From Saccharothrix sp. NRRL B-16314 (GTDB taxonomy: Bacteria > Actinomycetota > Actinomycetes > Mycobacteriales > Pseudonocardiaceae): a stretch of DNA of 64,000 nt. The DNA is taken from contig NZ_JNXC01000018.1 in the NCBI RefSeq assembly GCF_000716595.1, positions 70,572-134,571 on the forward strand, written 5' to 3'. Positions 45,537-57,042 of the stretch are shown in pieces. Position numbers and translations under genes: made by a program. The notes under the pieces were generated by a model. That model did no database searches and had not been told where the DNA came from. It saw only the letters and a list, made by a program, of their open reading frames with translations. Numbering within the stretch: the first letter of the stretch is position 1; each line of letters starts with the position of its first letter.

Positions 45537-48500
45537 TCAGTCGGCGTCCTGGCCGGTGGCGGAACGGCGGGCGACGCGCTGGGCGACCCGGAGGCCGGTG
45601 GGGCTCAGCCGTGGCCGCCCCGTGTCGTCCAGCACGGTGAGGAACTTGAACAGCATCCCGTGACCCTCCAGCCGCTTCAGCAGCGCCTGAGCCACGTCAC
45701 CCGGGTTGAAGTCCACAATGGACATCTGCTCGACGAGGGACCGGGCGATGGTCCGCCGGGCCTGCAACGGCACCCACCACGTCGTCACCAACAGCAGCAC
45801 CAAGCCGAACGACAGCGCCGTCGCCAGCACCGCCTCCCACCCGGTGAACCGCAGCGAGAACACCTGCACCACGGCCGCGATCACCAGCAGCACCGACCCG
45901 TACACCGCGGCCCACCCGGCGGTCGCGGACGCGGGCGGCTCGGCGGCCTCCGTGTCCCACACCCCGTCCACCTGGCGCCACCGCCGCAGCGAACTGCCCA
46001 GCACGTACGAAGCGCCCGCGCCGAACACGATCGCGACCACCGTGCCACCGACCACCAACGCCGGGTCCAGGTCGTACAGCCGGTACCGCACCACCGCCCA
46101 CACACCGGCCACGATCGCCGCCGCCACCAGCACCCGCACCAGCAGCCGCGGCCTGAACCGGATCTTGCCGAGCACCGCGAGCGGCGTGCCCACCGGCGCG
46201 GGCAGGCTGCCGATGATCAGCAGCCCCACCACGACCAGCAGCACGCCACCGACCGCCACCATCCCCGTCACGGCCTGGTCACCGGTCTCACCCGCCGCCA
46301 ACGCGTCCCGCGTCCGGTCGATCGCCACCGTCACCAGCGGGATCACGGGTGACAGCAGCACCAGCCCGTGCAGCAACGTCCCGGACCGCAGCGCGGCGTA
46401 GCCGAACGCGGCCAGCAGCGTGCCACCGCCGAACGCCGCCGACGGACCGACCGCCCACGGCGGCAGCAGGTCGAACAACGCCAGCACCAGCAGCGCGCCG
46501 CCCAACGCGAACCCCAGCAGCCCCAGGAACTGCGCCAACCGCCCGCCCCTGGTCAACCCGGTGATCGTCCAGTACGGCAGCAGCGCCGCACCGCGCAACG
46601 TCCTGGTCAGCGGTTTCGCCGTGCCCAACCCGGAGTTGTCGCTGTCGGCCACGGTGATCGCCACCGCCGCGGCCGTCGCCGCCGTCCGGATCACCTGGTC
46701 GCTGCTCGCCTCCTGCACCAGCGGTTCACGCCCGATGCCCGCCCGGTCGAACGCGCTCAGCGCCCGAAGGCCCACCTCGACCCGTTCAGCGTCCGTCCGC
46801 ACGGGCAGCCGGGTCAGCAGCGCGGCCTGCTCCTCCAGGAACAGCTCCCCGCGCGACCGCCGGTCCGCGCCCTCGTGCCGGTCGGCCAGGATCGCGGCAC
46901 GCAGCGCGGGCAGCTCCTCGCAGATGATCCGGACGTGCAGCGCCCACGCCGCCAACTCCGCCAACGCCGCGCACGTCGGCGGGTGGTCGCCGTCCGGCGC
47001 CGAGAACACGGCGGCCAGTTCGGCCTTCGCCCGCGTCACGCACGGCTCCAGCTCGGCCGGCACCCCGTCGCCGAACAGCTTCAGCACCAGCTCGTCGACC
47101 TTGGCCGACGCGCGCTCCACCGGGTCGCCACCCGCGCCGGTCATCCGGTCCACCCTCAGCAGCCGCTTAGGGTCGAACACCACCTTGCACAGCATGGTGG
47201 CGCCGTCGAGCCGACCCCAGATCCAGTCGTTCACCCGCCAGGACCGCTTCAGGAACCCGGAGAACCGGCTCAACGACGCCCCGCCCGCCTTGTCCTCCGC
47301 GGTGACGCTGTACTCGGCGAACGCGTTGCGCGTCTGGAGGCTGATCTGCACCAGCTCCACCGCCTGGTCCACGCCGCCGCGCGAGTCGTCGGCGAGGCAC
47401 GTGGTCGCGACCTCCAGCGCCAGCACCCGGGACAGCCACAGGTCGCCCGCCACCAGCCCGACCTCGGCCTCCTCGTCGGTGCGCGGCTCGGTCAGCAGCC
47501 GGTGCCACGGCCGCAGCGACCCGGCCCGCAGCTGGTCGTCGTCCAGCTGGTCGAGGATGTCGTGCGCGTCGCCGAGGACGCCCGCGATCCGCTCCACCTG
47601 CTGCCGCACCTGCTGCCCGACACCGTCGGGTTCGTCCAGCATCTTCTGCGCGAACCGGTGGACCCGGCGCTCCCAGTACGCCTGGTCCAGCTCCTCGTGC
47701 TCGTTGGTGGTCCAGTGCTCGTCCAGCTCGGTCCGGGCCGCACGCAGCTTCGCCCGCACGTCGAACAGGTTCGTCCGGGCCAACGCGAGCCGCTGGGCGT
47801 CCGGCATCACCCACACCAGGCGTTTGAGCAGGTCCATCGCGGCGGACGCGAGCCGGTCGGCCATCGTGACGCCCCACGGCCAGCCGTGCTCGGGCAACGC
47901 GGCCGGCTGCGGCTTCGTCGGCACGTACGGGACCTTGCTGTGCTCCGCGCGGTACTCCCGCTGGGCCGCTTCGGCCGCCGCTCGCACCCGTTCGAACGAC
48001 CAGCCGGCGGCGTTCGCGCCCGGCACCTCGAACTGGCGGGTGGTGACGTCACGGGCGGCGTGCCGGATGCGCACGTCCTCGTAGTGGTCGTGCAGGGTCG
48101 AGGCCAGCGCGTACAGCTTCTGGGTGACCGAACCGCCCGACGCCAGCCGTTCGAGCAGGGCGCTCCGCCCGCCGCGCCGGGACGCGGCGTTGCGGTTGTG
48201 CTCCTCGATGCGCTCGACGTACGTGCGACCGCTCTGGCTGGTCAGCGCGCCGAGCAGCTTGGTGCCGGTGGCGATGGTGCTGGGCAGCGCTCCGTCCACC
48301 GGGGCCGCCGGTTCCACGACCGACTCGGGGGCGTGCGGGAACACCAGCAGCATCACCCGCCGCACCGGGCCCTCGGCGGGCATGCGGTCGATGGCGTCCA
48401 GTGCCTCTTTGGTGGGCGTGTTGACCAGGACCCCGCCGTCGACCGCGTAGCGGGACCGGTTGTCGGTGCCGTTGGCCCAGGACGCGACGTCGGCCATGTT

Positions 48501-49199
48501 CGGCTTGTCGCCGTCGGGCGCGCCGGGGGCGACCGGGATGAACGAGGGTTCGAACGCGAACGGGAACGAGGCGGAGGACCGTGCGGCCAGGGCCATCCGG
48601 TCGACCAGCGTCGGCAGCTTGTCCGCGCTGAAGTCGTCCCGGCCGCCCGGATCGCGGCGGAACGAGAAACTGCCCTGGTGGGACGCCTGCACGAGGGTCT
48701 GGCCGAGGTCGTCGTGGGTGACCGTCGGGACGCCCGCGAGCAGGGTGGTGGTGATCCGGAGGTCCACCGGCCGGTCGTCCTGCGGGGTGGGGTCGAAGTC
48801 CGCGGTCAGCCGCTCCAGGGCCTCCCGGAGCCGGGGGAGGAAGAACTCGTCGCCTTGGAGCAGCGACACCGGCTGCCCGCGGAACGGCGTCCGCAGCAGT
48901 TGTTCCATCCGACCCTGCTCGGCCCACAGGTCCCGCAGCCGTTCCAGCCGGGCGTTGCCGTTGACCTGGGACAACGCCAGCGCGGCGCCGTTGATGCCGC
49001 CTGCCGACGTGCCCGTGATGACGTCCGCGCGCGCCGTGCCGCCGACCATGTCCAACAGCTCGGCGTACGGCCCGTCCGCCCTGGTCAGGCGATCGAGCTC
49101 GAGCACGACCCCGCCCATCCACACGGCGAGGCTCACACCCCCGTTGAGCACCACCGCGAACCGGATCTGCTCCTGCGGCACATCGTGCACATCGACCAT
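45537..49199 (-). CDS. Large patatin-like phospholipase with membrane C-terminus
   Basis: The 1220-residue protein has an N-terminal patatin domain: oxyanion-type NGGVSLAVWMGG, nucleophile Ser65 in GTSAGG, and Asp254 in the VDGG dyad motif. A long helical middle region follows that resembles the DUF3376 part of the actinobacterial patatin-related family (TIGR03607 type). The C-terminal third has seven or so membrane helices and a short cytoplasmic end. It is expected to be a lipid acyl hydrolase anchored in the membrane. ATG 49199 follows GGGAGGGAG; the frame is open to 49238. Repeat arrays flank both ends. Confidence 0.87.
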   Translation of the reverse strand: MVDVHDVPQEQIRFAVVLNGGVSLAVWMGGVVLELDRLTRADGPYAELLDMVGGTARADVITGTSAGGINGAALALSQVNGNARLERLRDLWAEQGRMEQLLRTPFRGQPVSLLQGDEFFLPRLREALERLTADFDPTPQDDRPVDLRITTTLLAGVPTVTHDDLGQTLVQASHQGSFSFRRDPGGRDDFSADKLPTLVDRMALAARSSASFPFAFEPSFIPVAPGAPDGDKPNMADVASWANGTDNRSRYAVDGGVLVNTPTKEALDAIDRMPAEGPVRRVMLLVFPHAPESVVEPAAPVDGALPSTIATGTKLLGALTSQSGRTYVERIEEHNRNAASRRGGRSALLERLASGGSVTQKLYALASTLHDHYEDVRIRHAARDVTTRQFEVPGANAAGWSFERVRAAAEAAQREYRAEHSKVPYVPTKPQPAALPEHGWPWGVTMADRLASAAMDLLKRLVWVMPDAQRLALARTNLFDVRAKLRAARTELDEHWTTNEHEELDQAYWERRVHRFAQKMLDEPDGVGQQVRQQVERIAGVLGDAHDILDQLDDDQLRAGSLRPWHRLLTEPRTDEEAEVGLVAGDLWLSRVLALEVATTCLADDSRGGVDQAVELVQISLQTRNAFAEYSVTAEDKAGGASLSRFSGFLKRSWRVNDWIWGRLDGATMLCKVVFDPKRLLRVDRMTGAGGDPVERASAKVDELVLKLFGDGVPAELEPCVTRAKAELAAVFSAPDGDHPPTCAALAELAAWALHVRIICEELPALRAAILADRHEGADRRSRGELFLEEQAALLTRLPVRTDAERVEVGLRALSAFDRAGIGREPLVQEASSDQVIRTAATAAAVAITVADSDNSGLGTAKPLTRTLRGAALLPYWTITGLTRGGRLAQFLGLLGFALGGALLVLALFDLLPPWAVGPSAAFGGGTLLAAFGYAALRSGTLLHGLVLLSPVIPLVTVAIDRTRDALAAGETGDQAVTGMVAVGGVLLVVVGLLIIGSLPAPVGTPLAVLGKIRFRPRLLVRVLVAAAIVAGVWAVVRYRLYDLDPALVVGGTVVAIVFGAGASYVLGSSLRRWRQVDGVWDTEAAEPPASATAGWAAVYGSVLLVIAAVVQVFSLRFTGWEAVLATALSFGLVLLLVTTWWVPLQARRTIARSLVEQMSIVDFNPGDVAQALLKRLEGHGMLFKFLTVLDDTGRPRLSPTGLRVAQRVARRSATGQDAD

Positions 49200-49264
49200 C
49201 GCGCACTCCCTCCCCGTACCGATGTCTCGCCCGCCCACCCCACCCAGTTACACCCCACCCCCGT

Positions 49265-49451
49265 GAGTCCTACGTTCAGAACGCGTGAGTCCTACGTTCG
49301 GAACACCCGAGTCCTACGTTCAGAGCCCCCGAGTTCAACGCTCGGAACAGCCCGACCGTCAGCGCGCGTCCTGAGCGTTGAACTCACGGGTCGTGAACGT
49401 AGGACTCACGCGTTCCGAACGTAGGACTCACGCGTCGTGAACGTAGGACTC
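49265..49451. repeat. 22-nt-period inverted repeat array (four units facing four)
   Basis: Forward units start at 49265, 49287, 49309 and 49331. Inverted units start at 49368, 49390, 49412 and 49434. The centre is 19 nt (49349-49367). Again the innermost units are the GAGTTCAACGCTC variant. Unlike the 45.4-kb copy it lies between two genes on the same strand: downstream of mptB and upstream of the patatin. No gene is present in 49200-49485. Confidence 0.93.
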
Positions 49452-49485
49452 ACGGGGTGGGGGCGCAGGGGCCGAAGGGGTGAGG

Positions 49486-51069
49486 TCAGACGGAGCCGGG
49501 GAGCGGGTCGCGTCTGATCAGGGGCATCACCTGTTTGCGGGCCACGAAGAGGCACACGGCGAACGCGATCAGGGCGCCCGCCACCGCCTGCGGCACGATG
49601 TACGCACGGCCGTCGAACGCCGAGCCGGTCGGCGGCAGGATCACCGCGATCACCGCGCTCGTCACCATCGCGAACAGCCGGAACCGGCGCGCCAGCACTG
49701 CCGTGGCCAGCGGCAACGCGGCCCACAGCACGTACCACGGCTGGAGCACCGGCCCCAGCACCAGCACCGCGCCCAGCCCCGCGCCCAGCCCGTTGACCGC
49801 CTTGATCCGACCCCGGAACGCCTTCCACAGCAGCGTCGCCACGAGCACCACCGACACCGCCTGCGTCACGATCCGCATCAGCGAGATCATCGACTCGGTG
49901 TGGTTGCCGAGCCCGAGCACGAGCCCCAGCCCGCCGCCCATGAACCCCATCGCGGTGGGCGGCGACATCCAGCTCTTCACCGTGCCGGCGACGTTCAGCG
50001 TCTCGACCCAGCCGAACCCGAGCCCGGTGCCCAGGCACGTCCCGACCATCACCACACCGGAGATGACCAGCAACAACAGCGCCGCCCGGACCAGGTCGGA
50101 GAACCGCCCGCCCCACCGCCGCGCGATCATCACGCCGAGAAACCCGAGCGCCAGCGCGGCCGGGATCTTCACCGCCGCGCCCAACGTGATCATGGTCGCG
50201 CCGAGGACGATCCACAGCAGCTCTTCGCGCGTCATCGGCGTGCCCGGGACCGTCGGCATCCTGCGCAACGCCAACTCCAGCCCCACCAGCATCAGGCCGA
50301 TCGCCAGCCCCTCGTTGTGCACGCCCACGACCAGGTGGAACAGCACCAGCGGGTTCGCCGGACCGAGCCACAGCGCGCTCACCGGCGGCACGCCGAAGCG
50401 CCGGGCGAGCCGGGGGACCGCCCACACGATCATCGCCAGTCCGAGCAGCACGAGCAGCCGGTGCAGGAAGACGCCCGGCAGCACGCTGTCCCCGGTCAGC
50501 ATCGAGATGACCCGCCCGGCGGCCAGGAACAGCGGCCCGTACGGCGCGGGCGTCTCACGCCATATGTTCGGCACGTTCTTCGTCAACGTGTGCTCGACGC
50601 CCAGCGCCGTGGCCGGACCAAGCTCGTACGGGTCCTGCCCGTTCGCCGCGATCTGCGACTGGGCCAGGTAGCTGTACACGTCCCGGCTGAACATGGGCAG
50701 CACGAACACCAGCGGCGTGATCCACATCAGCAGCGTGCGGTCGAGCTGGCTGCGCGACATCAGCCGGGGACGGCCCGGCCGGGCGAACCGGCCCAGCCAC
50801 AGCCACGCCGACACGATCAGGAAGATGCCCGTCCACGCGGCGCCCATGGCCGCGCTCGGCATCCGGGGGAACAGGCCCAGCAGCGGCGTGCCGGGCAAAG
50901 GGCTGAACACAGGTGCCGCGCCCGACCCGAGCGAGCCGACTGCCAGCAGCAACGCGCCCACGGTGCCCCAACGGCGGATGACGTCGAGCTGCCGCCGTTC
51001 GGGGGCGTCGAGAGGGGCCGCCTCAGCGATCTCTTCCCGGTTCGCCATCGCCATTCCGCCCGCCGTCAC
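49486..51069 (-). CDS. mptB: Alpha-(1->6)-mannosyltransferase, MptB-like
   Basis: The 527-residue protein has about 13 membrane helices and the GT-C type loop motif FSRDVYSYLAQS with the catalytic-type Asp. It matches polyprenol-phosphomannose-dependent MptB, which starts the mannan core of lipomannan. The location just before sufR is the same as Rv1459c. GTG 51069 is chosen because it coincides with the predicted transcript start; ATG 51054 or 51048 are alternatives. Confidence 0.88.
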   Translation of the reverse strand: MTAGGMAMANREEIAEAAPLDAPERRQLDVIRRWGTVGALLLAVGSLGSGAAPVFSPLPGTPLLGLFPRMPSAAMGAAWTGIFLIVSAWLWLGRFARPGRPRLMSRSQLDRTLLMWITPLVFVLPMFSRDVYSYLAQSQIAANGQDPYELGPATALGVEHTLTKNVPNIWRETPAPYGPLFLAAGRVISMLTGDSVLPGVFLHRLLVLLGLAMIVWAVPRLARRFGVPPVSALWLGPANPLVLFHLVVGVHNEGLAIGLMLVGLELALRRMPTVPGTPMTREELLWIVLGATMITLGAAVKIPAALALGFLGVMIARRWGGRFSDLVRAALLLLVISGVVMVGTCLGTGLGFGWVETLNVAGTVKSWMSPPTAMGFMGGGLGLVLGLGNHTESMISLMRIVTQAVSVVLVATLLWKAFRGRIKAVNGLGAGLGAVLVLGPVLQPWYVLWAALPLATAVLARRFRLFAMVTSAVIAVILPPTGSAFDGRAYIVPQAVAGALIAFAVCLFVARKQVMPLIRRDPLPGSV

Positions 51070-51075
51070 GTCCGA

Positions 51076-51081
51076 AGGGTA
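51076..51081 (-). promoter_or_regulatory. -10 box of mptB, leaderless arrangement
   Basis: On the minus strand TACCCT is followed by exactly 6 nt and then GTG 51069, the same geometry as ctaA. Confidence 0.5.
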
Positions 51082-51102
51082 GCGACCGGCTCCGGCGCGT
51101 GA

Positions 51103-51117
51103 GTCGGGTCACCCGAC
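51103..51117. promoter_or_regulatory. Perfect palindrome between mptB and sufR
   Basis: GTCGGGT-C-ACCCGAC is a perfect 15-nt palindrome centred 41 nt upstream of the predicted mptB start and 55 nt upstream of the sufR start codon. It is probably an operator for one or both genes. Confidence 0.5.
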
Positions 51118-51151
51118 CCGGGCCGATCTTTGCGGCGGCCGATGAAATACG

Positions 51152-51165
51152 CAACACTGGTGTTG
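51152..51165. promoter_or_regulatory. SufR operator
   Basis: The sequence CAAC-ACTGGT-GTTG fits the CAAC-N6-GTTG inverted repeat known for SufR in cyanobacteria and matched in actinobacteria. Its last base is the first base of the sufR GTG start, so SufR should block its own promoter. Confidence 0.75.
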
Positions 51166-51866
51166 TGAAAAACGTCGGGAGCGATCCGACCGTGGTGCCG
51201 TCCGGGCACGACGGGCGGACCCGGCACGCCGTCGCACGCCTGCTGCTGGAGCAGGGCCCGGTCACCGCAGCCTCGGTCGCGGAGCAGCTGGGCCTGAGCC
51301 CCACGGCGGTGCGCAGGCACATCGACGCGCTGGTGGCCGACGGTGAGGCGACCAGCAGGGAGGCGCCCCGCCAGGGGCAGCGCGGCCGGGGACGGCCGGC
51401 CAAGTTCTTCCTGCTGACCGAGCAGGGGCGGGCCCGGTTCGGGCACGCCTACGACGACCTCGCCGTGGCCGCGCTGCGGTTCCTCGCCGAACAGGGCGGG
51501 GAGGACGCGGTGCGGACCTTCGCCGAACGACGGGTGTCCGCGCTCGTCGACCAGCACCGGGCGGCCATCGTGGCCCAGCCGGACGCCGCCGAGCGGGCCA
51601 AGGCCCTCGCGGTGGCGTTGACCAGGGAGGGCTACGCTGCCTCGGCACGCCACGTGGGGGCGGGCGAGCAGCTCTGCCAGCACCTGTGCCCCGTGGCGCA
51701 CGTAGCGGCGGAGTTCCCGCAGCTGTGCGAGACCGAGACGGCGGCGTTCGCCGACCTGCTCGGCACGCACGTCCAGCGCCTGGCCACCATCGCCCGCGGC
51801 GATGCCGTGTGCACGACTCACATCCCGAACACACCCCGGATCCCAGATGGAGGGGAGCCCGCATGA
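51165..51866 (+). CDS. sufR: Iron-sulfur cluster repressor SufR
   Basis: The 233-residue protein has an N-terminal winged helix-turn-helix ([25 protein letters not shown]) and a C-terminal Cys cluster (LCQHLCPV, then FPQLC) able to hold a [4Fe-4S] cluster. SufR represses the suf operon when clusters are plentiful. I chose GTG 51165 as the first in-frame start overlapping the operator; the frame is open to 51099. The stop overlaps the sufB start by 4 nt. Confidence 0.94.
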   Translation: MKNVGSDPTVVPSGHDGRTRHAVARLLLEQGPVTAASVAEQLGLSPTAVRRHIDALVADGEATSREAPRQGQRGRGRPAKFFLLTEQGRARFGHAYDDLAVAALRFLAEQGGEDAVRTFAERRVSALVDQHRAAIVAQPDAAERAKALAVALTREGYAASARHVGAGEQLCQHLCPVAHVAAEFPQLCETETAAFADLLGTHVQRLATIARGDAVCTTHIPNTPRIPDGGEPA

Positions 51867-53308
51867 CTGCCGCTGCCGAGCAGCGCACCACCACAGCCCC
51901 GCTCACCCAGGAAGAGACCCTGGCGAGCATCGGCAACTACGAGTTCGGCTGGTCCGACTCGGACGTGGCAGGCGCGAGCGCTCGCCGGGGCCTGAACGAG
52001 GACGTCGTTCGGGACATCTCGGCGAAGAAGAACGAGCCCGAGTGGATGCTGGACTTCCGGTTGAAGGCGCTGCGCCTGTTCGACCGCAAGCCGATGCCCA
52101 CCTGGGGCTCCGACCTGTCGGGCATCGACTTCGACAACATCAAGTACTTCGTCCGGTCGACCGAGAAGCAGGCGGCGACCTGGGACGACCTGCCCGACGA
52201 GATCAAGAACACGTACGACCGCCTCGGCATCCCGGAGGCGGAGAAGCAGCGCCTGGTCTCCGGTGTCGCGGCCCAGTACGAGTCCGAGGTCGTCTACCAC
52301 AAGATCCGCGAGGACCTTGAGGAGCAGGGCGTCATCTTCCTGGACACGGACACCGCTCTGAAGGAGCACCCGGAGCTGTTCAAGGAGTACTTCGGCTCCG
52401 TCATCCCCTCGGGTGACAACAAGTTCTCCGCGCTGAACTCCGCGGTGTGGTCGGGCGGCTCGTTCATCTACGTGCCCAAGGGCGTCCACGTCGACATCCC
52501 GCTCCAGGCCTACTTCCGGATCAACACCGAGAACATGGGCCAGTTCGAGCGCACGCTGATCATCGTCGACGAGGACGCGTACGTGCACTACGTCGAGGGC
52601 TGCACCGCGCCGATCTACTCGTCGGACTCGCTGCACTCCGCCGTCGTGGAGATCATCGTGAAGAAGGGTGGTCGCTGCCGCTACACGACCATCCAGAACT
52701 GGTCGAACAACGTCTACAACCTGGTCACCAAGCGCGCCAAGGCCGAAGCGGGCGCGACCATGGAGTGGGTCGACGGCAACATCGGCTCCAAGGTGACCAT
52801 GAAGTACCCGGCCGTGTTCCTGATGGGCGAGCACGCCAAGGGCGAGGTCCTCTCGATCGCGTTCGCGGGCGAGGGCCAGCACCAGGACGCGGGCGCGAAG
52901 ATGGTCCACATGGCGCCGTACACGTCGTCGACGATCGTGTCGAAGTCGGTCGCGCGCGGCGGTGGCCGCACCTCGTACCGGGGCCTCGTGCAGGTCAACA
53001 AGCGGGCGCACCACTCGAAGTCCACGGTCAAGTGCGACGCGCTGCTGGTGGACAACATCAGCCGCTCGGACACCTACCCGTACGTCGACGTCCGCGAGGA
53101 CGACGTCTCGATGGGCCACGAGGCCACGGTCTCGAAGGTCTCCGAGGACCAGCTGTTCTACCTGATGTCCCGCGGTCTCAACGAGGACGAGGCCATGGCC
53201 ATGATCGTGCGCGGGTTCGTCGAGCCCATCGCGCGCGAGCTGCCCATGGAGTACGCGCTGGAGTTGAACCGCCTGATCGAGCTTCAGATGGAAGGGGCCG
53301 TCGGCTGA
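51863..53308 (+). CDS. sufB: Fe-S cluster assembly scaffold SufB
   Basis: The 481-residue protein is a full-length SufB with the family segments [39 protein letters not shown] and the C-terminal beta-helix. With SufC and SufD it forms the SufBCD scaffold on which clusters are built. ATG 51863 follows GGAGGGGAG. It begins the structural genes of the suf operon. Confidence 0.97.
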   Translation: MTAAAEQRTTTAPLTQEETLASIGNYEFGWSDSDVAGASARRGLNEDVVRDISAKKNEPEWMLDFRLKALRLFDRKPMPTWGSDLSGIDFDNIKYFVRSTEKQAATWDDLPDEIKNTYDRLGIPEAEKQRLVSGVAAQYESEVVYHKIREDLEEQGVIFLDTDTALKEHPELFKEYFGSVIPSGDNKFSALNSAVWSGGSFIYVPKGVHVDIPLQAYFRINTENMGQFERTLIIVDEDAYVHYVEGCTAPIYSSDSLHSAVVEIIVKKGGRCRYTTIQNWSNNVYNLVTKRAKAEAGATMEWVDGNIGSKVTMKYPAVFLMGEHAKGEVLSIAFAGEGQHQDAGAKMVHMAPYTSSTIVSKSVARGGGRTSYRGLVQVNKRAHHSKSTVKCDALLVDNISRSDTYPYVDVREDDVSMGHEATVSKVSEDQLFYLMSRGLNEDEAMAMIVRGFVEPIARELPMEYALELNRLIELQMEGAVG

Positions 53309-53309
53309 C

Positions 53310-54500
53310 ATGGCCGTCACCACCGAACAGCAGCAGCACGGCCTGACGGCCCACTCGCACGGTGGCGCCGAGAAAGTCGGCACCGCCCCCGTGTCGTCGC
53401 GCGCGGACCACTTCACGTCCTTCGACGTGAACGCGTTCGAGGTGCCCGGCGGTCGCGAGGAGATCTGGCGCTTCACCCCCATGAAGCGCCTGGCGAACCT
53501 GCACGACGGCGCCGAGGCGACCGGCACGGCGACCGTCGAGGTCAAGGCGTCCGAGGGCGTCTCGGTCGAGACCGTCGGCCGGGACGACCAGCGCCTCGGC
53601 GTCGCGGGCACCCCCGGCGACCGGGTGGCCGCCCAGGCGTGGACCTCGTTCACCGAGGCCACCGTCATCACCCTCCCCGGTGACGCCAAGGTCGAGCCGA
53701 CCGTCGTCACGGTCACCGGCGCGGGCGTCGGCGAAGTCGCCTACGGACACCTCCAGGTGCACGCCCGGCAGTTCGCCGAGGCCGTCGTGGTCATCGACCA
53801 CCGCGGTTCCGGCGTCTACGCCGACAACATCGAGTTCGTCGTCGAGGACGGCGCGCACCTCACCGTCGTGGCGATCCAGGACTGGGCCGACGACGCGGTG
53901 CACGTGTCGTCGCACCACGCCAAGCTGGGCCGCGACGCGACGTTCCGGCACACCGTCATCACGCTCGGCGGCAGCGTCGTCCGCCTCACCCCGGTGGTCA
54001 CCTACGGCGGGCGCGGCGGCGACGCCGAACTCCTCGGCCTGTACTTCGCCGACGAGGGCCAGCACCTGGAGCACCGCACCTTCGTCGACCACTCGGCGTC
54101 CAACTGCCGCAGCAACGTGGTCTACAAGGGCGCCCTGCAGGGCGAGGGCGCGCACACGGTGTGGATCGGCGACGTGCTGATCCGCGCCGCGGCCGAGGGC
54201 ACCGAGACGTTCGAGCTCAACCGCAACCTGGTCCTCACCGACGGCGCGCGCGCCGACTCGGTGCCGAACCTGGAGATCGAGACCGGCGAGATCGAGGGCG
54301 CGGGCCACGCCAGCGCCACCGGCCGGTTCGACGACGAGCAGCTGTTCTACCTCCAGGCCCGGGGCATCCCCGAGGACCAGGCGCGCCGGCTGGTCGTGCG
54401 CGGGTTCTTCCACGAGATCCTGCTCAAGATCACCGTGCCCGAGGTGCGCGAGCGACTGGAAGCCGCCATCGAGGCGGAGCTGGAAGCGGTGGGCGTGTGA
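53310..54500 (+). CDS. sufD: Fe-S cluster assembly protein SufD
   Basis: The 396-residue protein is the SufB paralogue SufD, with REEIWRFTPMKRL near the N-terminus and FDDEQLFYLQARGIPEDQAR near the end. It completes the SufBC2D complex. It starts 1 nt after the sufB stop region and its end overlaps the Rieske gene by 4 nt. Confidence 0.95.
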   Translation: MAVTTEQQQHGLTAHSHGGAEKVGTAPVSSRADHFTSFDVNAFEVPGGREEIWRFTPMKRLANLHDGAEATGTATVEVKASEGVSVETVGRDDQRLGVAGTPGDRVAAQAWTSFTEATVITLPGDAKVEPTVVTVTGAGVGEVAYGHLQVHARQFAEAVVVIDHRGSGVYADNIEFVVEDGAHLTVVAIQDWADDAVHVSSHHAKLGRDATFRHTVITLGGSVVRLTPVVTYGGRGGDAELLGLYFADEGQHLEHRTFVDHSASNCRSNVVYKGALQGEGAHTVWIGDVLIRAAAEGTETFELNRNLVLTDGARADSVPNLEIETGEIEGAGHASATGRFDDEQLFYLQARGIPEDQARRLVVRGFFHEILLKITVPEVRERLEAAIEAELEAVGV

Positions 54501-54820
54501 TCAAGGTGTGCTCCTTGACCGATCTCGACGACCGCAAGCCCTCGGGTTTCGACGTCGGCGACGAGCACACCCCGATCGTGCTCGTCCGCGACGGCGACAC
54601 CGTGCACGCGCTGCGCGATGTCTGCTCGCACGCCGAGGTCGCGTTCAGCGACGGCGGCGACGTCGGCCGTGACGGTGTCGTGTGCTGGCTGCACGGGTCG
54701 TGCTTCGACCTGCGCACCGGCCGCCCGTCCACGCCTCCCGCCACGGAGGCGGTCGACGTGTTCGCCGTCGAACTCCGCGCCGGCGACGTCTACGTCGACG
54801 TCACCGCGGCTGTGAACTGA
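54497..54820 (+). CDS. Rieske-type ferredoxin in the suf operon
   Basis: The 107-residue protein is a small Rieske [2Fe-2S] ferredoxin: Cys43-x-His45 and Cys63-x2-His66 are all present. It resembles ferredoxin subunits of ring-hydroxylating dioxygenases, but no oxygenase is nearby. Its place between sufD and sufC suggests electron supply to cluster assembly. GTG 54497 overlaps the sufD stop. The last codons and stop form the first copy of a tandem repeat. Confidence 0.9.
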   Translation: MIKVCSLTDLDDRKPSGFDVGDEHTPIVLVRDGDTVHALRDVCSHAEVAFSDGGDVGRDGVVCWLHGSCFDLRTGRPSTPPATEAVDVFAVELRAGDVYVDVTAAVN

Positions 54821-54856
54821 CATTGGCCACGAACTGACGTGGCCACGAACTGACTT
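54808..54856 (+). repeat. 16-nt tandem repeat spanning the Rieske stop
   Basis: GGCTGTGAACTGACATT (54808-54824, containing the TGA stop) is followed by GGCCACGAACTGACGT (54825-54840) and GGCCACGAACTGACTT (54841-54856). The gene end has been duplicated into the space before sufC. Confidence 0.75.
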
Positions 54857-54887
54857 CCGCTCGTCACACCAGGAGAACGAACCGCCA

Positions 54888-57024
<2,137 letters not shown>

Positions 57025-57042
57025 CTTTTGGGTGGGCGTGAG

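Noticed and set aside
46368..49424. 1018-codon open frame on the plus strand opposite the patatin gene
   Set aside because: Composition is Arg/Gln/His/Pro-rich and matches the antisense of the patatin codons; it also runs through the repeat array, which is non-coding.
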